DNA from: Sceloporus undulatus
Taxonomy: Eukaryota; Chordata; Lepidosauria; Squamata; Phrynosomatidae
Length of the DNA: 64,000 nt
Assembly (NCBI RefSeq): GCF_019175285.1
Contig: NC_056523.1
Location: 178,684,937 to 178,748,936, forward strand
Direction: 5' to 3'
Numbering within the stretch: the first letter of the stretch is position 1; every line of letters begins with the position of its first letter. The position numbers and the translations under genes are program-made. Under the pieces are notes generated by a model that searched no databases, had not been told where the DNA came from, and saw nothing but the letters and a program-made list of their open reading frames with translations. This document shows positions 22,324-36,900 of the stretch, piece by piece.

Positions 22324-25300
22324 TACTATTTTCTGGGTTAAAAGCAGTCAGTTATCAGATTACAGTTAAAGGCTATAATTACTGACAACGTAGTCACCCT
22401 TTTCTTTTCTTTGACTTTTCATCCTGTTTAACATGTGTATGTTTTCTTGGCCCTGTCCATGCCATCTTCCAACACATCACACAGTCACCATTTACCCTAA
22501 TTCCCTCCTCATCCATCCAGCCTTTACAGTGAGCAGAGTTATGCCTGCTGAAATTTTGTAAGTTCTTTCTTATCATTTTTCTTTGCTTCCTCGTTTACAT
22601 CCTCTGTTACATTACCTTAGATTTATCTCAACTTATCTACGGGTCAGATCAAAATCCATAATTTTGGCCCTCATACCTGCCCTCAACTTATACATGAGGT
22701 CAACTTATACATGAGTATATATGGTAGTCGGAACATGACATTTGAAGCAGGTACAGTCCCAAGGAAGGGCTGTAACACATAATATTTCATAATAAATACA
22801 ATTCTTCTAAACATGAACTCTCTCCAAATTCCCTCCCTAATTCCTATCTTCCCATCAAGCTATATTACCTTAATTATCTATTATTAATGATCTTATTATC
22901 TATTATCTTAAGCTCATAATTCCTACATTAGCATTCACTGAAGAAAAGAGCCCTCGAAGCTAATTGAATAAGATCCCTTTCTTTGGTCAACAGGTTTCCC
23001 ATTTCTGCTAGACTGGAGGAAAGTCACCCCCATGCCCCCTACTATACCTAATGAAAAAATGAAATGGCCTTACAAATTATAGTTGATTAGAAAAACCTAT
23101 GAAAATGACTCACTTCCCTAGGAACCAGTGACTGAACTCCACAAATCCCAGAACCTACCTCAAATCCCTGAAGACGCCCCACGTTCATCATGTCATTGCA
23201 GCGCTTAGGAACAAAGCACATCACCTCCACAGCTCTCTGCAAAGGCAAAGCAGGGTAAGGAGTTGGAGAAGGAAGGGCTGGCCCAAAACATTTTGCTGCC
23301 TGAAATAAGGAGCAAGATGGTACCACCTAACATTTTATGTACACACATTGACTGGCAGTAGAAATTTCCTTCAACCCTACTAATGGGACTGTGTCGTCCA
23401 TCACATGGGCTGGTTATGGGTGCCTACATTGTACAACACACACAGTTCCCTCTTCAAACTTAGGCTGTCCCCTCCCATGTTCTGGTGCCTGAGCAATCAT
23501 CTCATTCATCTGGGTACTAAGCCTGGCCCCAGGAAAAGGGGCTGGACTGAATGAAGTAGCATGATGGTTGATTGGACACGCATACAGGCACCCAGAGTGA
23601 GAAAGTGTCATCACCACCCAATCCCAAATGTCTGGGGATCATTAAATCACTTTAGACAAATGACACCATGCAGTTTGATAGGGTTGTGTCTTCAGAGAGG
23701 GGGATGTTGTCCAATATAGATACTGTTGCATTGAATACATGAGTTCCAGTCGTCTCAGTTATAAATCCATCATTTACATAGCTTCAGCTCTTTCTCTCAA
23801 GGGTTAAGGCAGGGGTGGACAACTTGTAGCCCTCCAGATGCCACTCTCTTGTTGGGTTGTAACTCCCATAAGCCCTAGGCAACACAGTCAACAGTGAGGG
23901 ATGGTGGGAGTTGCAGTCCAACAACAACTTGTGAAACGTTCATACATTTGCTATCATTGGCTCAAGCAGATGATAGGTTAAACATATGCTCACACCGTGT
24001 TACATTTAGCCCTTATGGGCTACCTTGGTGACTCCTGACTCAAATAAAGTCATATACAATTCAGTCTATATACCAGGATGGTGGGAACAATGGGTAGAAG
24101 ACATGTTACCATGCCTTCAGCTCCTACCTCCAGCTGCTCCGTGTTTTTGCCAGCTTTGCCATAATACTTCAGGAAATCCTGGGGAACATACAATGGAAAG
24201 AGGGAAACAACAAGGGTATTCTTAAGTGGGCAATGGAGAGTGGTATATTCAATAAATGGGCTGGATCTGAATAGAAATAAACTGCAACACCAGCTCTGAG
24301 TGGGATATAAAAATATCTCTCCTGATGTACCCTCCTTGTCATCAGTAAAGCAAATAGTGGAAATCAATAAAGCTGCTATTTTGTACGTGCTCGGCACATA
24401 CTAGGGTTAGGGCGTCCGGAAAGGATGCCTTTTCATAACCCTAGTACGTGCTGAGCACGTACTATTGGCGCGTCTGGAACGCGCCAATGTTAGGAAAGGT
24501 GGAGGGGAAGTAGAAAGAGAGGAAGACCACATGCTAGATCAGGGGTAGGCAACCTGCGGCCCGCGGGCCGGATGCGGCCCCGCAAGGCCTTGGGACCGGC
24601 CCCAGCCTGGTCCTGCCGCCAAATGCCGCCGGGGCCTTTGGGGGGTAATTGTCTATAGAAGCCTCAGAAACATGCATTTATATTAACATTTTTTAAAAAA
24701 TCAGCAATTTTTTTGCGTGTCCTCCATTTTTTTTTAAAAGTGTCTTCTATTTGAAAATCTTGTCCTACATTTGTCCTGGTTTATTTATATATTTAATTTT
24801 TAAAAAAATTATTTAATTATTTATTTTTTGGCTTCGGCCCCCCAGTTATCTGAGGGACAGCAACCCAGCCCCCGGCTCAAAAAGGTTGCCTACCCCTGTG
24901 CTAGATGGACTGACTTAATTAAAGAGACTACGAAAATAAGTTTGCAGGAGCTGGGCAGAGCAGTAGAGGACAGCGGGGCTTGGAGATGTCTCATTCTTAG
25001 GGTCACCATGGGTAGAGATCTAGGTGAAGGCAGTTAACAACAACAACAACAACACAGTTGCTGCCACGTAATGCCTGAAGCATTTTTTTCCATTGTTCCA
25101 GCTCTGGAGACAGGTACAGCCACAAGCCATTAGGTGGCGATAGAAGGCTACCAAACAGATTGGCCACTCCTTTTGTGATATTTCAGTGGTTTGCTGTCCT
25201 GCAGATGACAGACAGCCCTGCAGATCATCCAGGACTCCCCCGCCCCTATTGCACAGTTCTTTGCTTATTCCCACAAATATTAAAACCAGCCTCTCTCTCT

Positions 25301-27864
25301 CTCTTTCTCAATCCTCTCCTTTCTGCTGTGCAGTCAGGGACCTGATCCTCACCCCACCAGGCCTTTGCCTCTGCTTTGGAGAGCACTCTTCCCATCCCCT
25401 TGTAGCACCTTGAGTAACAGCTGGTATTTCATGATCCGCTGTACAGGTTTGATCAGCAAGTCATTGAGCTGCAAACGGTGCCCCAGTTCCTGCTTCAGTT
25501 CCTGGAAAAGAGGGAATGGCATAATGTGAAAATCAGATGGGAGATCAACTCTCCTGCTTTTTAAATTCCTATTGGCCACATTGGGGAAATCTCTTCATCT
25601 CTCTGCCTTTGCAAGCATCACACTCATACTCTTTGCAAGGCCTTGAACCTCCTTCCTGTTATCTCATGCAGGCTTCAAGAGGGTACCCCATAGCCATGCA
25701 GTCCAACATGTTTGTGGGACAGAAGGGTGGGGGAGGCTACTCAAGAGCCTCGACAGCAGACAAGAGCAAGTGTAGCCCAGCGGGTAAGATACTTTGCTGG
25801 TATCCAAGAAATCCCCAATTCAAGCATCAACAGTGACATTAAGTCCCACAATGGCCTTAGGCACACCAGTCTCTCTCAGTTTCAGTACAGGCATGCACAT
25901 GCACGCATGCACACACACATACATAATGTGTCATGAGCTTGCATGCAGAAGGCTCAGTTCCTGACATCTTATTTAAAAGAATCTCTAATAGGAGGCCTAG
26001 GAGCAAACCAGCCTCTAAAACGTTGGATGGCTTTTTCCATGTGAGAATCACCAATGTCACCTGACAGTAAAAAGGCAGCTTTCTGCGTTTACATGTATTC
26101 AAACCAAAGCTTGACATGAAAGAACTCTGGCAGGCGGGATGGAGGCACTGGGAGAGGATGCAGTAAACCTCTCACCTTGGTTCAGAAAAACTGCAGAGGG
26201 AACTCTGTCACTCCCAACCTTTATGTAAGACATTCCTTCCCCATTTAGCACAAGATGCTTAGCACAAGGAGAAGGACCAGGCCAGTTGAGGGAAACAGCT
26301 GCTCACTGGACCTTGAGCCAGTTCAAGGAGTTAATGGTCACCCTTCCAACAGCTCTCACCTCAAATCAAAGTAGGCATATGTAGGAGGTGCGAGGAGCTA
26401 CATCCATTGGCAGAGCATTTTTAGACCATAAATTCCAGAATCTCCAACTAATACAGCCAGTGGACATGTTGGGGAGAGAATCTGGAGCTGAAAAAAGTAA
26501 CTTCCATGCTCTACTCATTTTTTGCACACTACTGCCTACTCACATCTAGATGTGATGGTACTGCCAGGACAGGTTGCTGGAGGAGATATCCATTGTGGTG
26601 AAGGATTCACATAAATGTAGCAGGCCTGGCGTACCACACTTGTGGCAAGGGGACTCAATTACATATAATCCTCTAAAGAGAGGAGAGTCTCCATTAGATC
26701 ACACAGTCAAGAATTTGAAACCACCTAACCACATCCTTCAGATGGGTTTGTGGCGGCAGCATATAAAAACAGATGTGGGTGGCATGTAGCACCTGCTATA
26801 CACAAATGACATCTCCACAAGATGGGAGCTGCTGGGGAGTTTAAACAGGGTGCCAAGCACCATGGACTACATCTGCATCAGCTCTGAAAGGGAACAAAAA
26901 TGTAAGAACTAGAGGCAGACAGATCACAGCAGGAGAATGAGTCAGACACAGGCAAGCCACATGGCATAAACTGCAGGAGGCAGTGAACAAAACCACAGCA
27001 AAGTCATGTACCCCCTTACCTCAAAGTAAGTGTCAATAAACTCAGACACAATATGCTCAGATTTGGGTTTGTTCTGACAGTAAACAACATACATGTGCAA
27101 ACGGCGCTCCTAGAACACAAAAGGGAAACAGCTCAGGGGAGCACTGAAGAGAAACTTCACATGTAGCAGCATGATGGCACAATGGCTTGACTGCAAGTGC
27201 AGCAGGTATGCTAAAAAGCCAGGTTCAAATTCACACTCAGCCACTGAGCCCTGATATGAGTCACTAGTGCTGATATATAGTGCTAGTTCTTGTCTTCAAC
27301 ACTGCTTGGAAAAGTTACTTTTCAGACTACAAGTCCCAGAAACTGTCAGGCATCATGGCCAGTAGACACGCTAGCTGGGGGTTTGGGAAGCTGAAGTTTA
27401 AAAACAAAACTTTTCTAAGCTTTGGGTACGACAACATGTTTCATATAGATACACAAGTACATATTCTACAAGTTTTGTAGCAGGTGAACATGAGTTTAAA
27501 TTCCCATTTCTGTACAGATAAATTAAAAAACCAAGAAAAAACACTCATTGCTAGCGCTATCAATTTTGCCAAGACAGATCTTTCTTGATACTTGGAGATG
27601 GCACTGTAGGCATACTGTTGTCTCTGCCATGGTATATTCATTCACACTGTGTCACCATGGTTTTTGTTCAAACCATTGTTTGTTTCCACAGTGTTCAGGT
27701 ATTACTCCGGGAAAGTCAAGACCAATTCCCATCGCACAATTATAATCAATGCACATACAGTTATCATAGAAAACCAGTGGCTAGAGCCTGTTCTGTTACT
27801 GGTGAAGAATAATGGATTTCCTGTTCTACCTGCAATGCCTGAAGTAGCATCTGGAAAAGACAAC

Positions 27865-27913
<49 letters not shown>

Positions 27914-30900
27914 GAAGTATGCTCATACTCCTTCAATTGTGAGGCAGCTCTTCTAAAGGAAAAACAATTTTCATAACTCATTGAGGAAAAATAATTACTG
28001 ATCCTCACCAGAATGCTCAGGAAAATGTTCAAGTCTGATTTTTAAAAAAACTTCTTTACAGTGTAATCCTTTTCATAGTTACTAGGAAACAAATCCATCA
28101 AATTTACTGTGACTTAATTCCAAGTAAAGGGGTTAAGGAGAGCTGTCTTACAGTAGAATCCTATGCGTGCCTTACTCGGTAATAAGGTTCATCAAGTTTA
28201 ATGGGCCTTATTCCCAGAACATCATACAGGCTGGGATGTTCTGGTAAACCAAAAAAGTGACATTTCTTCACTCTACTCTAGATAAAGGAAATGCTTGAGA
28301 CTGGGGAGAGATACCATCATCACCACTATCATCTGTGCCTAGGATGTAGCTGACCAGTGTATGAAGGCAGTACAGGTTGAGTCTCCCTTATCCAAAATGC
28401 TTGAAGCCAGAAGTATTTTAGATTTTGGATTTCTTTAAGATTTTGGAATATCTGCATGTATATAATGAGATATCTTGGAGATAGAACCGAAGTCTAAACA
28501 TAAAATTTATTTATGTTTCTTATATATCTTACACACATAGCCTGAAAGTAATTTTTATACACAATATTTTTAATAACTGTGTGCCATGAAATGAAGTTTG
28601 CATATATTGAACAGTCAGAAAGCAAAGGTGTCACTCTTTCAGCCAACTATAAAAAATGCTTTAGATTTTGAAGCATTTTGAAATTCAGAACTTCAGATAA
28701 GGGAGACTCAACCTGTATGTATACTAAGCTAGATAGCCATGAGAACACAAGGTCAGAGCTGTGTCAAGCTGAAATTTCATGTAGCTCAGCATGGTTTGAT
28801 TCCAGCTGTTGCCATTTGGGATGCTTTTGAGAAGCCTATAAGCAGACATAAACCTTAATAACCCTTTCCTATTGTTTGATCCCAGAATTTGGGATCAAGA
28901 GGTATACTGCTGCTCGGTATGGAAGTTCCACTTACTTATTTATTAAACTGCATTATTTATTAATTAAAATATTTGTACCCTGCCCTTATCCAAGAACTGC
29001 AGGGCAACAGAAAATAAAATAAAATTAACACTTCAGCTATTACACCTTAGGAATTCTGTTCTTATTTTAATCATAGCAGGAAGAACATACGTGCTTTATG
29101 AACAACTCAGCCAGTAGATCAGGATCCTCCAGACATTTCTCTAGCTGCTTAAGTAAATAGCTGGGTTCGGGGAGATAAGAAGAAACAGAAGTGGTGTGAA
29201 AACCATAGGTAATGGTCTCATCTCCTCCCTCACACACTGACACTCTACTTTATTTCCTGTGTTACGGGCTCAGCCCCAAGCACTTCCCCCAAAGATGGCT
29301 CAGACATATCATAGCTTCTTCCACAACCAGACCGTTTAGGAGGATGGGGCAGTCGCCCACTTGTGTTCCCCTTCACCTTGCTCACCTCACTTGGGTCACA
29401 GGCATTTGGGCAGGCAATCCAAGAAGAATCACTGTCACCACTACCCTGCTACACAATCTCATATGAGCTTCATTCTCAAGTTTCTTCCAACCACTGTTGC
29501 TCTGCTGCACAGAGTCATAGAGTTGGAAGAGACCACAAGGACCATCCAATCCAACCCCCTGTCATGCAGGAAAGCTGCACCCAGAAATGGATTCTCACTC
29601 ACTCACTCTTTGTGCCAGTCGTAGATCTGGTGGATGTTCCCAAAGATTATCTTGTCCTTGCCCTTCATACCCTCAGGGATGCCACGGGCCTTCATGGTTG
29701 CCATATAGCCCTGCAGAAATCACAACAGTAAGCTAAAAGAGCCATCCTGCTTCCCTTTTAAGGTCATTTATTAGAAAGCAAAGTCAGGACAGTCACTGGC
29801 AGAGGGAGCCAAGGCTCAAAAATGTTATTTGTTGGACTATAAGTCACTAGATCCACTTAGCATGCAAGGCAGCTAATGTGCTGGCTGTGGGTTTCTGGAA
29901 CCTGTAGTCCAAACAAGGGACTTGTCAAAGGTCTGGTAGAATCAGAGCCCAGAGGGAAAAACTGAAACTGGGGGTGGAGGGGAACAGTGGGGCGAGACCT
30001 AGGTTTTATGGGCTGTGCAGCCTGGAGAGGTGTGTATCTGCACATACATAACCTTGTATCAACTGCCTGTGTTTGAGGGGATTTTGGAGCTCCCCAAAAG
30101 CTTATCAAGAATTCCACAAAGGGAGTGACATTAATGATGGACAATCCTCCCTGAAATAAATCTGATACCCTGTTAACAATCTTAACCTGAAAGAGGCAGC
30201 AACAGAAGAGGCAGCATTTGCAGGGCATTTGGTGCAAATGAAATGAGGAAGAAGGGGAGGGGAATGGAAGGGGAGGCAGCACTCTGCATGAACTAAAATA
30301 CATCCCTCCAGTCCCAGTTCTTTACACCATCAGGTACAGTATTTCCTAGCAGAGAAGCTAGTATGAAAATGAATCCAACAAATCAGAACACTTAAAAAAT
30401 CACTGGCCTGCTGAGCTGATGATTTTACATAATATGCAAGGACAAAATACCCAATTTTGCACTGAAGATGCATTATGCAAATCCAAAGGTGCATATTTGA
30501 CTAAACCCCCACTATCTCAAGGTCTTGTTTTTGGAGTAACTGAGAGGCTGAGTTACATATTTGACTAAACCCCCACTATTTCAAGGTCTTGTTCTTGGAG
30601 TAACAGATTTCTTCCCTGAAATCTCAGCATCTTTTCTTTTTTAAAAAAATAGACTAAAAAGAAACCTCTAGCTCTTTTGGTCCTCTTGATCTTTGGGAAG
30701 GACCATTCTCTATGCCCCTTTCCAATAGCTATGGTGCCTGTGGACTTCTGAAAGCTGAAATCCAAAACATTTGGAGAGCCCAAGGTTCCTCACTCCTACC
30801 AAAGGTGTGTGCATGTGTGTGTGAAGATATTATGGAAAAGATTCAGGTCATTATGCTCTGTAAGAAGCAAGCTTGCCCTCTCCTTCTAGTGTTTCTGGTG

Positions 30901-33900
30901 GGATGACTGACCAAAAAAAAGGAGTCATCATATTCTTCTACTGTCTCATCCACTCCTGTTGTTGATCAATGTTTGTTGTTGTTAACTGCCCTCAAGTGTA
31001 CTTTGACTTATAACCACCCTATGAATGAGAGACCTCCAAGTCACCCTATCATCAACAGCCCTACTCAGATCTTGCAGACTCAGGGCTATGGCTTCCTTGA
31101 TTGAATCCATCCACCTGGAATGCGGTCTTCCTCTTTTCCTACTGCCTTCTACCTTACCAAGCATTATGGTCCTTTTCAGTGAGTTATGTTTTCTCCTAAC
31201 CAATGTACAGGCAGTGTTTTTCAACTAGTATAATTTTCCAGTTAAAAATCATCATTTTGTTTCATGGCTGTAATTTGTTTTCCATGATGGCCCACTTAGA
31301 CCTCTGATTTTCCTGTTTTGGAACAAATCAGTGATCATGGGGCATTCATTTTTCTGGTTTGGGAACATCTTGTTGGGAACATGGCACTTAGGTTTTGCCA
31401 TTTTATTTTAATGAAATTGCAATAGTTTTAATTTATGTCTGGTAGAGTACTATTATTCTGTTATGTATCTTGTTTGCTTGTTCCTGCACTCTTCAGTCCC
31501 AGAAAGTCGTTTCTGGGGACAGGACCATAAATTATGAGTTTATGCATAATTTCTGACAGCTTGACCATTATTCCTGATACAGTGTCAGGAATAACTGCTA
31601 GCCTACTCTGGATCCAAAGACACACTCAAATGGAAAAACAAATAAGCAATTTTAAGTATATTAATAGCAGCACACATAGAATACCACAGTTTCTAGGGTT
31701 AGGAGAGCTCACCAGGAACAAGACATGGTTAAATAAAGAACAAAATGATTTTCATTAAAAGGCAGAAACTTTATCCAAGCGAAGAAAGAGCAGCATTGAG
31801 CACAAAACTTGGCAAACCATGATCAATGTGGCAAGGGACAGAAAAGGAAAACAAAGAGCAAATCCCTAAAGGCATTAAAACCTTCAATACAAGTTTTTTT
31901 CAACATACAAGAAGCAGGAAAGATAGAGGGGCTGTTAAATGCCAAAGATGTAAAAGACGGGCTCAGCAATGGAAAAATTGCAGTAAAATCAACAGAATCA
32001 TTTGCATTAGTCTCCTTTATATAAGAAATATGCTGGAAGGGTACCCGTGCCTCAGAATAAATAAAGAAATAAAGAAATAGGCATCCAAGTGGCATTCGCC
32101 CAATAGTTCTTGGAGAACAGATGAGGAACTGCTGAAGTATTAACTAAAATATGTAATATCACTTAAATCAGCCTCCTTAAATCAAAAAACCTGGAAGGTA
32201 GCCAATATGTTAACACAATCTTTTAAAAAATAACTGGTGAGAGGGATAAAGAGATCTAGGAAATTACAGACTTGAGACAGGTACCTGAAACAGGTACATT
32301 GCTGAGCTGGAAAGCATGATTTGAGACAGAATTGTAAAAATCTAGAGAAGAAGAACAAGCCTTGCTAAATACTGCAGAGCTTTTGCAAAGGAGAATTCTT
32401 CCTCATCACTCTTCCAGAGTTCTGTGAGGGCATGAGACATACAAAAGAATATGGGCAAACTTGTGGGCACTGTATGCCTGGCTTTTTGAATTCTTTTTGG
32501 CAAAGCTCTCCTGCACACACACACCACCCCCCACCCCAAAAAAACCAAAAGAAATCCTATCCACAGGATAAGATTGGTAATAGGTTAAAAAGAGAAGCAA
32601 CAGAGAGAAGGAAAAAATGAAAAGGAAAGTAAACAGTGGAGACTTCCAAGGATTTGCATAAGAACCAATGTTCTTTATCTTGTACATAAATTATCTGGAA
32701 TCAAGAGTAAATTGCCAAATTGGCAAATGGCCTCTGATTCTTCAGGAGAGTAAAATCCATCACAAACTGTGAAAAATTCCAGAAGAACCGTCTCCAAATT
32801 TGGGAGTCAGAGCAACAAAGGAACAGATAAAATTCAGCATGAACCAGTGTTACTTTAAGAATCTTAAGCAAACATACACATAAACAGATGAAGTCTAAAT
32901 TGATTGAAACCAGCTGGGCAAGAGAAGCTGGAAAGTTAGTGCAAAACCAACTACAGTTGAGTAAGCATCAGAAATGAACAAGCAGGTTCAGTATTAAATA
33001 TTCCAAGTCAGGGGTTACAGGTAGGGAGCCATGCCATCTTCAGGGATACTCCTTTCCATCCCCACCTTCAGCTTTCTTGTTTCTTCCTCCTAATTGCCCC
33101 AAAGTCACACAACACCATAGGAGTGGACTCTGTTTCCAGGGTTCAGTTTTTCTCTCCTAGGGTTCCCCCCCCCCCTATGGATTAACTTGTTTTTCTGCAA
33201 ACCTTGGGCTTCCCTTTCCTGGGTGGATGGCGATATTTTGGCTTCCTAATGAGGCATAGTATTAGAATACAGAAAAAAACAACTGATTGATTCTATAGAT
33301 GAAAGGAAAGCCATTGTAGTGTAGTGGTTTTACTGTTGGATTAGGACTCTGGGTGACCAGAGTTCAAATTCCTGTTCAGTCATGGAAACCCAGTGGGTGA
33401 CCTTTGGCAAGCCACACTCTCTCAGCCTCAGAGGAAGGCAATAGCAAACCTCCTCTGAATAAATCTTGCCAAGAAAACCATGTGATAGGGCTCCCATAAA
33501 TCAGAAATGACTTGAAGGAACATAACAACAATAGATGATGGGTTATAGCTTATCAATATTTAGAATACTGCATATTTTGGAAATCTGTCAAAATTCAAAA
33601 AAGTATACAGCTTAAGGAGAGAAATTAAGGAGAAAAGAAATCATCTGTGGATGGAGCACTTTCCTTACAAAGACAGATTTAAGAAAGCAGGAATATGAAG
33701 TGTGTGTGTGAGTGGAGAATATCTAAACAGACACAAGCCTGAAGCCGAGCTATAAAATTACAGTGTGGAGACAATGAATACAGAAAAACGTATTCTCTAA
33801 ATACCAGAAGTCAATGTCACCCAATAAAATTGATTGGCAGCAGTTCAACATAAATTCAGGAGAAGGAAAAGCATTCACACACACCACACACAGAGAGAAA

Positions 33901-36900
33901 ACAGATGGATCACTAGAACCCTTTCAGTTTGTTCAGGTTACAACAGTATCTGGCAGCCATCACTGAATTTAGAATCATTTGCAGCCACTAATATTGATCT
34001 TGTCGATCTATTTTCAAATAAATGTGAGGATGAGAAACTTGCATATCTTTAAAACAAGAGGAAATTAAGAGGCGCAAATGTTGCCTCAAGACAAAACTCT
34101 AGATAAAATTTCACTTCTGTGGAATTAATGAAAATGAACCAACCAGACGATGCTGGATTCGTTAGAAAAACTGTGGGTTTGTGTTATGGGGAATTTTGTG
34201 CAAAGGAGGCAGAGGTATTGAGAGAGGGTGGAGTTAGGGATGCTATTAAGTTCTCCACATTGGATGGAGCTCTTATTTCTTCTTGAAGGGTACAGCACAG
34301 TACACTAATATACCCACCCACACAAGGAACAGGTTAGCAGGAATGCGAGGTACCGGCTGACCTGAGATACTTAAAAGACATCCTGAACTGAATACTGGGA
34401 TCATGCATGATCCATCATTCCTACTGTTCTCACTGCAGTCACTAGAGCAGCAGGAAGGGTATATCAAGAATCACAGAAGTATGAAAATAGATTTATGCTA
34501 GATCCCATAATAATCTGGAGCATGTTCTGATGGTGGAAAAGGGAATCAGACATTAAAACAGAAGTATTTTTGGCACCTCCACAATCTGGCCCAGGTCCTC
34601 CACGTACATTTTCTCAGTCTCAATCAACTCCCTGAGAACAAACCTGCAGATGAGAAGAAGAAGTAGTGTCTGAGGGGAAGTAATTTCACAGGATGACCCA
34701 CGTTCCTCACTTTCTTATCTATCCCTCCCCTTTTCTTGTTCAGCGCACGTATCTCCAGCTACAAAGAAACAACAGAACTTCCTGAAAACAGAGCCTTGCA
34801 GGGCCCACCAAAACAGTGCAAACTGCAGGTTCTTTTGTCCATTACAGACAGAGCAAAAATATTGTCACCACACTATCTTGTCCTGTGCTGCTATAGTTTA
34901 TTTCCCCACCAGTCAATGTAGTTTTATGCCTGAACATGGCAGAGGATCAGGGCATGGCAATTCCATGCAGTATGCATCTATACCACCTGTACAAATAGGG
35001 TGGGAAACGAAGCTTGAGACTACTTAATCCTTTCCCCCATTTAAGGAGAAAGGTGGGATATAAGTGCAATAAATAAATAAACAAATAAATAAAACTTTGC
35101 TGAAGGTATGAGGAGTAGAGGATGTCACTCAACAAAGCCCACAGCGGCGGGGGGGGGGCACCCTAGGAATCATAAATCACCTATGTCTGGCAGGGTCACA
35201 AATTCTCAGACCCTGCCTTTTTATACTCTGGTTTCTCTTCAGATTGTGTAAATCTTTCACCTTGTATGGGATACACCTTGAGTATGCATACTGTATACTG
35301 AAGCTGTTAAACTGTACATGTGAAACAGCCCCCATGGGACAAGCACAAGGCCTATGCCTCTGTGTTCCCTAGCCCTTTCCGACTCTTAAGAGGCAGGGGC
35401 TGCCACTCCCCACTTGCTCCCATCCCCTGGCCTTTCCTCCGACCAAGCCTGTATGCTGATGCACCAAAGGAAATCACTTACATACTCTTTTCTAAGGCAC
35501 TGCGCCTCTCCTCCTCTTCCTGTTCCTCAGAGGCTGGGAGTTGCATGAGAGTTTCTGAGGTGGGCTCAGGGCTTTGGGGTTCATTGGAGAGCAGAGAAGG
35601 GTCAGGACCCTGCCAGGAGAGAAGAGAGCCCATTTTACCAACTTTATAGCCTGCAACAATGACAGATAAGAGGAGGCTGGTGCCCCAAGAGACACATCAG
35701 GTCATCTGCTTGAGCCAGGACGAGGAGTCTGGTCTCATATTTCCCATAAGCACTCTCTGGAACATGAGATGTTTTGAAAGATCAGGGAAGGGGTGGGAAG
35801 ACATGCCAAGCACAGACCCAGGAACACTGCTACAATTTAAAGTGTTCCTCTAGCTTTTGACACTGTTACCTGATTAAGGGAAGTCCCAGAGGAAGTGATT
35901 ATTGAGCAAATTGACTGCCTCATTCATGGAATTTTAAACAAGGGTCCAGGGGACTCTGCTTTGGATCTGCAGCCCTTTGGTGTCGTCTCACAATTGCTTC
36001 TGTCCTTTTAGTGTGTGTGTGTGTGTGTTATTTCAAGTTGCCTGTCAGCCTACTGGGACTCTATGAATTTCATAGGGTTTTCTTAGGCAAGGAATACTCA
36101 GAGGTGATTTTGCCAGCTCCTTCATCTGAATTACAACCTACAGCAGCTTATATTCATTCGCAGTCCCATATTCAAGTCCTAAACAGAGCTGATCCTGCTT
36201 AGCTTCCAAGATCATACAGGGATCTTTTGCCTGTAGGGTATTTCGACCCTAATGTCCCTTTAGTAACTAGAGTAAACATGTTAAGGAGGAGGAGACATAC
36301 CAGGAGCACTTTTTAACTGGGAATGCTAGGAACTCTCCATCTGGAAGCATCCCAAGTGCCTGAAATAGGGCTGGAAATAGCTACAAATTGGTCACTTAAA
36401 AACAAAAACTCAGATCTCCTATTTCATTTGTTCAGTCCAGCAAATGTGAAAGGCCCGCTGTATTACATTTTATCCATTTTTCTTTATTCATATCAAAACT
36501 AAAACACAATTCTATACATGTATACTTAAAGTTAGTCCTTCTAAATTCAATATGGCTTAAATGCATATGGGGCTGAGGCTTTAGTAAATTTCATTGACTT
36601 TGCACACACTAGTATTTAAAATATATATAAATAAATCCTCTTGGTGCACTCAGCAATTTCCAGCTTGCTGCAATTCCTTTTTGTTTGTTTTTTTGTCAGT
36701 GTTTATATACTTATCATTAATTCAACATCTTTGTCTACTGTTTTTGCTTTTAAAAACCTGACTCTGCATGATCTCTGAAGCAAACTCACACACCTTAAAA
36801 TCTTGCTAATAAAATGTATTAACAGCTTGTCTGCAATGCAGGAATAAGTACAAACAAGCCTGCTGAAATCAGTGGGTCTCACAGCAAATATTAAGCCTAT

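Noticed and set aside
25770-25830. A tRNA gene at TAGCCCAGCGGGTAAGAT
   Set aside because: No cloverleaf can be drawn with paired acceptor arms; more likely an old SINE head.
36170-36230. A 5S rRNA gene
   Set aside because: Only the internal promoter region resembles 5S, with mutations, and it runs on into SINE body sequence.
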